17,270 bases of DNA, taken from assembly GCA_023390905.1 (NCBI GenBank), contig JAEWBY010000069.1:1-17270 (forward strand). The letters run 5' to 3'. The position numbers were made by a program, and so were the translations under genes. Origin of the DNA: Pseudomonadota bacterium. GTDB taxonomy: Bacteria; Pseudomonadota; Gammaproteobacteria; Xanthomonadales; Xanthomonadaceae. The notes under the pieces are model-generated. The model ran no database searches, had not been told where the DNA came from, and saw nothing but the letters and a program-made list of their open reading frames with translations. Below are positions 13,159 through 17,270 of this stretch, one piece after another. Position 1 is the stretch's first letter. Each line of letters opens with the position of its first letter.

Positions 13159-15966
13159 ATGACTCGAAAGATATCCAACGCCGGCCGCGCAGCGGACCGC
13201 CTTCAGCCGCGTCGCCATGTGCTTGCTTCGGCCTGCGTGCTGGCATTGCTGGCCGCCACCGGCGCCAATGCGCAGGACGCCCAGCCGTCTTCGTCCACCC
13301 CTGATGTCGAGACGCTCGATGCCGTGCGCGTGACCGGCATCCGCGCGAGCATCGCTTCATCGGTGGAGACCAAGAACGAGTCGACCTCGATCGTCGAGGC
13401 GATCTCTGCCGAGGATCTGGGCAAGCTGCCGGACATCAGCATCGCCGATTCGATCTCCCGGCTGCCGGGCCTGACGACGCAGCGCGTCGACGGCCGCTCG
13501 CAGGTGATCAACATCCGCGGCATGTCCGAGCAGTTCGCCGGCACGCTGCTCAATGGCCGCGAACAGGTCAGCACCGGCGACAGCCGCGGCGTCGAATTCG
13601 ACCAGTATCCATCGGAGCTGATCAACTCGGTCGTGGTGTACAAGACGCCCGATGCCTCGCTGGTGGGCCAGGGTCTTTCCGGCACCGTCGACATGCAGAC
13701 CGTCCGTCCGCTGAGTTTCGGCGAACGCCGCATCGTGTTCAGCGGGCAGGGCGAATACAACTCGCTCGGTGATCTGACCTCCGGCGGCTGGGACAAGGGC
13801 TATCGCATCGCCGCCTCGTATGTGGATCAGTTCGCCGATGACACGATCGGCATCGCGCTGGGCATCGCGCGCCTGAACTCGCCGTTCCAGGAACGGCATT
13901 ACAAGCAGTGGTGGTGGGCCGATGGCGCAACGCTGAACAGTTGGGGCGCGCCGGCCCAGGCCGGTCGTCCCCCCGACGACACGATCCTGCTGCAGGGCGT
14001 GGAAGGCTGGGTCAAGTCGCGCGAACTGACCCGCGATGGCGTGATGGGCGTGTTCGAGTTCAAGCCGAACGACCAACTGCACAGCATCATCGACGTCTAC
14101 TATTCCAAGTTCGAGCAGGACGAATTGATGCGCGGCCTGATGTCGGACAACGCGCCTTGGTTCACCAATGACGCAGGAAGCTCCGTCGGTTATACCAACT
14201 TGGGCACTAGCAACTTTCACGGTTACTCCGTGGCCACGAGCGGTACGCTGGTGGGTGTGCAGCCGATCGTGCGCAACGACAACAACACACGCGAGGACAC
14301 GCTCAAGTCAATCGGATGGAACACGAGCTACAGACTGGATCCGATGACATTCACGCTTGACCTAAGCTACTCCAAGGCGGATCGTGAGCAGTCGGTGCTG
14401 GAGACCTATGCCGGCATGGTCACGCCGTCAAACGCGGACTTCAACTACCGCATGGACAACCGTTATGGTTGGCATTCGTTCGGCGACATGTCCAATCCCG
14501 CTGCGGTGCTTCTGTCGGATCCGCAGAATTATGGTCATGACGCGCGCATGGAGAACTCATGGCAGGAAGATGAACTGAAGTCCGCGCGCTTCCAGTTCAG
14601 CCGAGACATCGAGTCCTCCGATTTCCTGCGAAGCTATGACCTGGGTGTCAACTTCACCCGCCGCAGCAAGTACAAACATGCCGACGTGTATTTCGGTGAT
14701 CTGCTGGATGGCGGTGCGCCGGTGCAGGTGGGTTCGCAGTATCTGCGTTCGCCGACCTCGTTGAACTTCCTCGGCATGGGCAACGTGCTGGCCTACGACC
14801 CGCGCGCCGTGCTGGGTCAGTACTACGACGTCCACATCAGCGAGACCAATGATGACCTGCTCAAGGACTACACTGTCAACGAAGACGTCACCACGTTCTA
14901 CGCCAAGGCCAATCTGGATCTCGATTTGACCGAGACCATCCGGCTGCGCGGCAACGTCGGCGTGCAGTACATCCGCACCGACCAGTCCTCGACCGCATTC
15001 AATGTCGGCGGCGAAAGGATTCTTGGTTCACAGACGCTGGGCGCCAAATATGGCGACATCCTGCCAAGCCTGAATCTGGCGGCCGATTTCGGTGAAGGCT
15101 GGATGATCCGTCTCGGCGCGGCCAAGGAACTGATGCGCCCACCGATCAACTATCTTCGCGCCGCATCATCGGCCGATGTCGCCCTGACCGGAGACAGCGC
15201 TGGCCTCTGGAGCGGCAATGGCGGCAATCCGAAGCTCGAACCGTATCGTGCCAATGCGGTCGATGTGTCGTTCGAGAAGTACTTGGGCGACGCAAGCTAT
15301 CTGGCGCTCGCATTGTTCTACAAGGATCTGGAAAGCTACGTCTATCAGCAGGATTACCCGAACTGGGATTTCTCCGGATATACGCCGAGCCAGACCGAGG
15401 TGCCGCCACGCTCCCCGTATGGCAGCTACAGCACTCCGCTCAATGGCCAGGGCGGCTACATGCGCGGCGCCGAGTTCAGCGCTTCGCTCGGCGGCGAACT
15501 GCTGTGGGACAAGCTCGAAGGCTTCGGTGCGCAGTTGAATGCTTCGTACACGGAATCTTCGATCGATCCGGATGGTCCCGGTGGCTCCAGCACCGACACC
15601 ATTCCGGGGCTGTCCAAGGTGGTCTACAACGCCACGCTCTACTACGAAAGCGAGAGCGGTTTTTCCGCGCGCGTGAGCCAGCGCTACCGCGATCAGTACC
15701 GCGGTGAGTACAGCTCGTTGTTCGGCCAGCGCCAGTATCGTTTCACGATGCCCGAGCGCGTGGTCGATCTGCAGCTGAGCTATGACTTCCCGGAGACCAG
15801 CAGCCTGGGCGGGCTGTCGCTGCTGTTCCAGGTGAACAACGTCAACAACGAGCCGTTCCGCACGCAGGTCAGCAGTTCGTCCTCGGCGCCAGCCACGTTG
15901 CTGTTCCCCGAGGAATACACCGAGTACGGTCGCCAGTTCCTGGTGGGCTTCCGTTACGAGCTGTAA
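13159..15966 (+). CDS. TonB-dependent outer-membrane receptor (TonB-Xanth-Caul type)
   Basis: The 935-residue product has a signal peptide ending in GANA at 38, a TonB box near DAVRVTG (54-60), a plug domain (about 70-185) and a 22-strand barrel to the C-terminus. The plug carries the subfamily pattern EAISAEDLGKLPDISIADSISRLPG (80-104), INIRGM and LLNGREQVS. The protein ends in FLVGFRYEL, a plausible last barrel strand. Length and plug pattern fit the large TonB-Xanth-Caul group that imports oligosaccharides in Xanthomonas and Caulobacter relatives. The ATG at 13159 has a GGAGAG-type ribosome binding site and starts a normal signal peptide. The divergent GH30 gene and the operator shared with the symporter suggest that its ligand is the oligosaccharide released by GH30 or a related beta-glucoside. 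The stretch 14161-14640 has softer codon use than the rest. Confidence 0.95.
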   Translation: MTRKISNAGRAADRLQPRRHVLASACVLALLAATGANAQDAQPSSSTPDVETLDAVRVTGIRASIASSVETKNESTSIVEAISAEDLGKLPDISIADSISRLPGLTTQRVDGRSQVINIRGMSEQFAGTLLNGREQVSTGDSRGVEFDQYPSELINSVVVYKTPDASLVGQGLSGTVDMQTVRPLSFGERRIVFSGQGEYNSLGDLTSGGWDKGYRIAASYVDQFADDTIGIALGIARLNSPFQERHYKQWWWADGATLNSWGAPAQAGRPPDDTILLQGVEGWVKSRELTRDGVMGVFEFKPNDQLHSIIDVYYSKFEQDELMRGLMSDNAPWFTNDAGSSVGYTNLGTSNFHGYSVATSGTLVGVQPIVRNDNNTREDTLKSIGWNTSYRLDPMTFTLDLSYSKADREQSVLETYAGMVTPSNADFNYRMDNRYGWHSFGDMSNPAAVLLSDPQNYGHDARMENSWQEDELKSARFQFSRDIESSDFLRSYDLGVNFTRRSKYKHADVYFGDLLDGGAPVQVGSQYLRSPTSLNFLGMGNVLAYDPRAVLGQYYDVHISETNDDLLKDYTVNEDVTTFYAKANLDLDLTETIRLRGNVGVQYIRTDQSSTAFNVGGERILGSQTLGAKYGDILPSLNLAADFGEGWMIRLGAAKELMRPPINYLRAASSADVALTGDSAGLWSGNGGNPKLEPYRANAVDVSFEKYLGDASYLALALFYKDLESYVYQQDYPNWDFSGYTPSQTEVPPRSPYGSYSTPLNGQGGYMRGAEFSASLGGELLWDKLEGFGAQLNASYTESSIDPDGPGGSSTDTIPGLSKVVYNATLYYESESGFSARVSQRYRDQYRGEYSSLFGQRQYRFTMPERVVDLQLSYDFPETSSLGGLSLLFQVNNVNNEPFRTQVSSSSSAPATLLFPEEYTEYGRQFLVGFRYEL

Positions 15967-15968
15967 TC

Positions 15969-15997
15969 GCCTGCCCCGGAGCGCATCTCCGGCAGGC
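15969..15997 (+). repeat. Imperfect hairpin after the TonB receptor stop
   Basis: GCCTGCC plus CCGGAG pairs with CTCCGG plus CAGGC around a short loop, with a two-base bulge. It begins 3 nt after the stop codon and precedes the strong terminator at 16007. It may protect the 3' end of the message or act as a first terminator; it has no T-run. Confidence 0.4.
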
Positions 15998-16006
15998 TGC
16001 ACGCAA

Positions 16007-16039
16007 ACGCGCCGGCATTGTCCGGCGCGTTTTTTTTTT
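16007..16039 (+). terminator. Rho-independent terminator of the TonB receptor gene
   Basis: ACGCGCCGG (16007-16015) pairs with CCGGCGCGT (16022-16030) around a 6-nt loop, followed by an unbroken run of ten T (16030-16039). Two A before the stem extend the pairing into the T-run. This is a textbook intrinsic terminator 40 bp after the receptor stop codon. Confidence 0.93.
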
Positions 16040-16414
16040 GCGGGCTGCCATGCTCGGGCTTTGACCGCTCATCCGCGATGAGCGCCGCAGGCCCCGGCGG
16101 CGTGCGCGACAGTGCCCTCAACCGGGCAAGTGCCGGGCTGGCTGCGATGGATGAGGGAATGCGAAGCGGAAGATGGCGCGCCCGGAGGGATTCGAACCCC
16201 CGACGGCTTCGGAAGCCACTAACTGAACGATGCGTCTAGATACGTTTTGTTCTGACAGTCTACATTGAGATAGTAAAAATAATCGCAAAAACAATTAGTT
16301 AAGAGACTTGTTGGTTGCTGCTAAGATGATGCTCGACACCATGGCAGGCATCGTAATGACAGTTTACAACGCTAGAGGTCCGGGCCGTGGCTTGGCACAG
16401 CACGGCAATCAGGA
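16040..16414. other. Non-coding junction between chromosome and genomic island
   Basis: No gene is supported in this 375-bp stretch. It holds a small hairpin (CGCTCAT 16066-16072 with ATGAGCG 16078-16084), the tRNA-Arg fragment (16174-16217), and then a sharp change to AT-rich sequence from about 16220 to 16330. The composition break next to the tRNA fragment marks an integration boundary. Confidence 0.6.
16174..16217 (-). pseudogene. 3' fragment of tRNA-Arg(CCG), integration site remnant
   Basis: On the minus strand this reads as the 3' part of a tRNA ending in CGGGCGCG-CCA. It includes a T-loop TTCGAAT with a GGGGG/CCCTC stem and an anticodon loop TTCCGAA (16208-16214), anticodon CCG. No D-arm or 5' acceptor strand follows. 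The variable loop between anticodon and T stems is reduced to about one base, so it cannot be a working tRNA. Such 3' tRNA pieces, CCA included, are the displaced att copies left by tRNA-targeting integrases. The neighbouring P4-type integrase remnant supports this. Confidence 0.75.
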
Positions 16415-16789
16415 ATGAGCAGTAGCCCACTTGGCGCACCTCCAAGTGAAGAGCGACCGGCCGATCATTCTCAAGTCGAAGCTGCTTTGCAGAAGGCATT
16501 CCATCTGCCACCGATGGCGATCGCGTCACTGTGCCGCGACATCTTCAGAATTGGACAAGTTGCTCCCTGGATCGAGGTGTACTTCCCAAGAGGGGTCTCC
16601 TTGGCTGAGCTACCCAAGTACTGGGAGGGGCGCTCTGAACAGTGGATCGAGACCAACTATAGGCGCTCCGTAAACGAGGCACCGGTGGCGAGCGCGTTGG
16701 TGGCCGGGGGGGCCGACTTCGTTGAGCTTCTGCGTGCATTGCTCGTAGTAGCTGCGTTCATGGATAGATCATCCGCTACTGAAAGATAA
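16415..16789 (+). CDS. Unrecognised 124-residue protein in the island
   Basis: The frame from the ATG at 16415 encodes 124 residues without a signal peptide or clear membrane segment; one moderately hydrophobic helix (ELLRALLVVAAF) lies near the C-terminus. Codon use looks coding but less GC-biased than the chromosomal genes, as expected for acquired DNA. AGGA directly abuts the ATG, so the ribosome binding site is poor and the true start is uncertain. The sequence is helical and rich in W, R and E (GQVAPWIEVYFPRG, YWEGRSEQWIETNYRRS). I do not recognise a family. It lies between the tRNA fragment and the integrase remnant and converges with the latter. It could be a small cargo gene, the start of a longer gene cut by decay, or a chance frame. 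Confidence 0.4.
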   Translation: MSSSPLGAPPSEERPADHSQVEAALQKAFHLPPMAIASLCRDIFRIGQVAPWIEVYFPRGVSLAELPKYWEGRSEQWIETNYRRSVNEAPVASALVAGGADFVELLRALLVVAAFMDRSSATER

Positions 16790-16845
16790 ACGAGGCGTTC
16801 GCTCGGCCTACAAGCACGCCTTGCACTTGGCGCGACGATCGGGAC

Positions 16846-17157
16846 TCCAGGAAAGACGAACTCATTCCGGCTAGTATGAGGCCGCAGATCTTCCAAGATC
16901 TCTTTGACCTGGGATGAGAGCGGCACGATATGAGGCGTCCCGGTTTTGCTGGCGGTGAAACGCCACTCCGATGCACGAAGGTCAATGTCTGCCCAACGCG
17001 CCTTTCGAGGTTCTCCGGGGCGGACGAACAGCAACGGTGCCAGTTTCAGAGCCGCCAAGGTCACAGGAGACCCTCGGTACGAGTACATGGCTCGGAGTAA
17101 GTCACCAATCTTCGTGGGATCGGTGACGCTCGCGAAGTGCTTTCGTAAGCTCCCCCG
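16846..17157 (-). pseudogene. P4-type tyrosine integrase, truncated at both ends
   Basis: The minus strand encodes a stretch of about 104 residues typical of P4-like island integrases: LRKHFASVTDPTKIGDLLRAM, then LAALKLAPLLFVRPGEPRKARWADIDL, then EWRFTASKTGTPHIVPLSSQ and NEFVFPG. The Arg of FVRPGE is the first catalytic Arg of tyrosine recombinases. The similarity stops at EFVFPG (about 16846), before the HxxR and Tyr motifs; the frame then runs on in unrelated sequence to 16657. At the other end the frame is open only to the TGA at 17158-17160, which is the stop codon of the adjoining transposase. With the N-terminal domain and the catalytic C-terminus missing, it cannot be active. It probably once drove integration at the tRNA-Arg fragment. 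Confidence 0.82.
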
Positions 17158-17270
17158 TCAAGCACAGAGTTCAGAAGTAGAACCTCTGGCGGATCGTTGG
17201 CGTACCTCGGCGGGCGTCTGATCACCCAGCGAGTCGTGTGGTCGCAGTTCGTTGTATTCAATCATCCACC
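17158..17270 (-). mobile_element. IS3-family insertion sequence, transposase (OrfB) C-terminus, partial
   Basis: Read on the minus strand from the right edge, the frame gives WMIEYNELRPHDSLGDQTPAEVRQRSARGS and so on to a TGA at 17158-17160. The WxxxYNxxRPHxSLGxxTPAE pattern is the standard C-terminus of IS3-family (IS407/IS1404-like) OrfB transposases, just after the DDE core. The core itself lies beyond the right edge. The element ends close to 17150-17160 and directly joins the integrase remnant, so it either inserted into the integrase gene or marks a later deletion. I cannot place the terminal inverted repeat exactly because the other end is outside the window. Confidence 0.82.

Noticed and set aside
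16066..16084. Second terminator after the TonB receptor (CGCTCAT/ATGAGCG hairpin)
   Set aside because: A 7-bp stem without a T-run right after a strong intrinsic terminator; too weak to call.
16174..16217. Complete functional tRNA gene
   Set aside because: The D-arm and 5' acceptor strand are absent and the variable loop is too short, so only a 3' fragment is supported.
16018..16239. Short frame over the terminator and tRNA fragment
   Set aside because: Its RRDSNPRR ending is the well-known artefact of translating a tRNA T-arm, and its start lies inside the terminator hairpin.
1..17270. CRISPR array, toxin-antitoxin pair, retron or other defence module
   Set aside because: No regularly spaced repeats, paired small overlapping toxin/antitoxin genes or reverse transcriptase motifs were seen on either strand; the only accessory DNA is the decayed island at the right edge.

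Overview
The window is high-GC DNA from a gammaproteobacterium, most likely of the Xanthomonadaceae/Lysobacteraceae (Lysobacter- or Luteimonas-like). This rests on the style of the proteins (an N-terminally anchored class I cytochrome c, a TonB-Xanth-Caul type receptor, an SGLT-like symporter, a YtrA-type ABC operon) and on the codon use. No 16S or other marker gene is present, so the genus is inference.

Layout, left to right. (1) 1-183: the 5' end of a membrane-anchored cytochrome c gene, minus strand, running off the left edge. (2) 340-2664: zwf then pgl on the minus strand, the two enzymes of the oxidative pentose-phosphate/Entner-Doudoroff entry. A GntR/HutC-type regulator (2794-3543) diverges from zwf. 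The 129-bp intergenic region carries the same spaced direct repeat (TGGTA-N6-TGGTATT) facing each gene, placed so that the second copy runs into each candidate -10. (3) 3712-6892: a YtrA-type GntR regulator, an ABC ATPase and a large ABC permease in one tight operon, with a near-perfect operator palindrome in front. A secreted S9 serine peptidase (6934-9051) follows and may be cotranscribed. A small secreted protein of unknown function (9116-9583) comes next. (4) 9870-15966: a sugar-uptake locus made of a Na+/glucose-galactose type symporter, a secreted GH30 glycosidase (minus strand) and a TonB-dependent receptor. The symporter and the receptor are each preceded by the identical 14-bp palindrome TGACAGCGCTGTCA, a LacI-family style operator, although no LacI gene lies in the window. 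(5) 16007-16039: a strong intrinsic terminator ends the receptor gene. (6) 16174-17270: an AT-richer, decayed integration site: the 3' piece of a tRNA-Arg(CCG) gene, one unrecognised ORF, a P4-type integrase cut at both ends, and the C-terminus of an IS3-family transposase that abuts the integrase remnant.

How the genes may work together (inference). The GH30 enzyme could cleave a beta-glucan or glucoside outside the cytoplasm. The receptor would bring oligosaccharide across the outer membrane, the symporter would bring released hexose across the inner membrane, and Zwf/Pgl would oxidise the glucose 6-phosphate formed. The YtrA-ABC module is probably an independent envelope or antimicrobial response system. 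I see no CRISPR array, toxin-antitoxin pair or recognisable defence system. The least explained items are the 605-residue permease with its large extracytoplasmic domain, the mirrored direct-repeat operators, the small four-cysteine secreted protein and the orphan ORF in the island.
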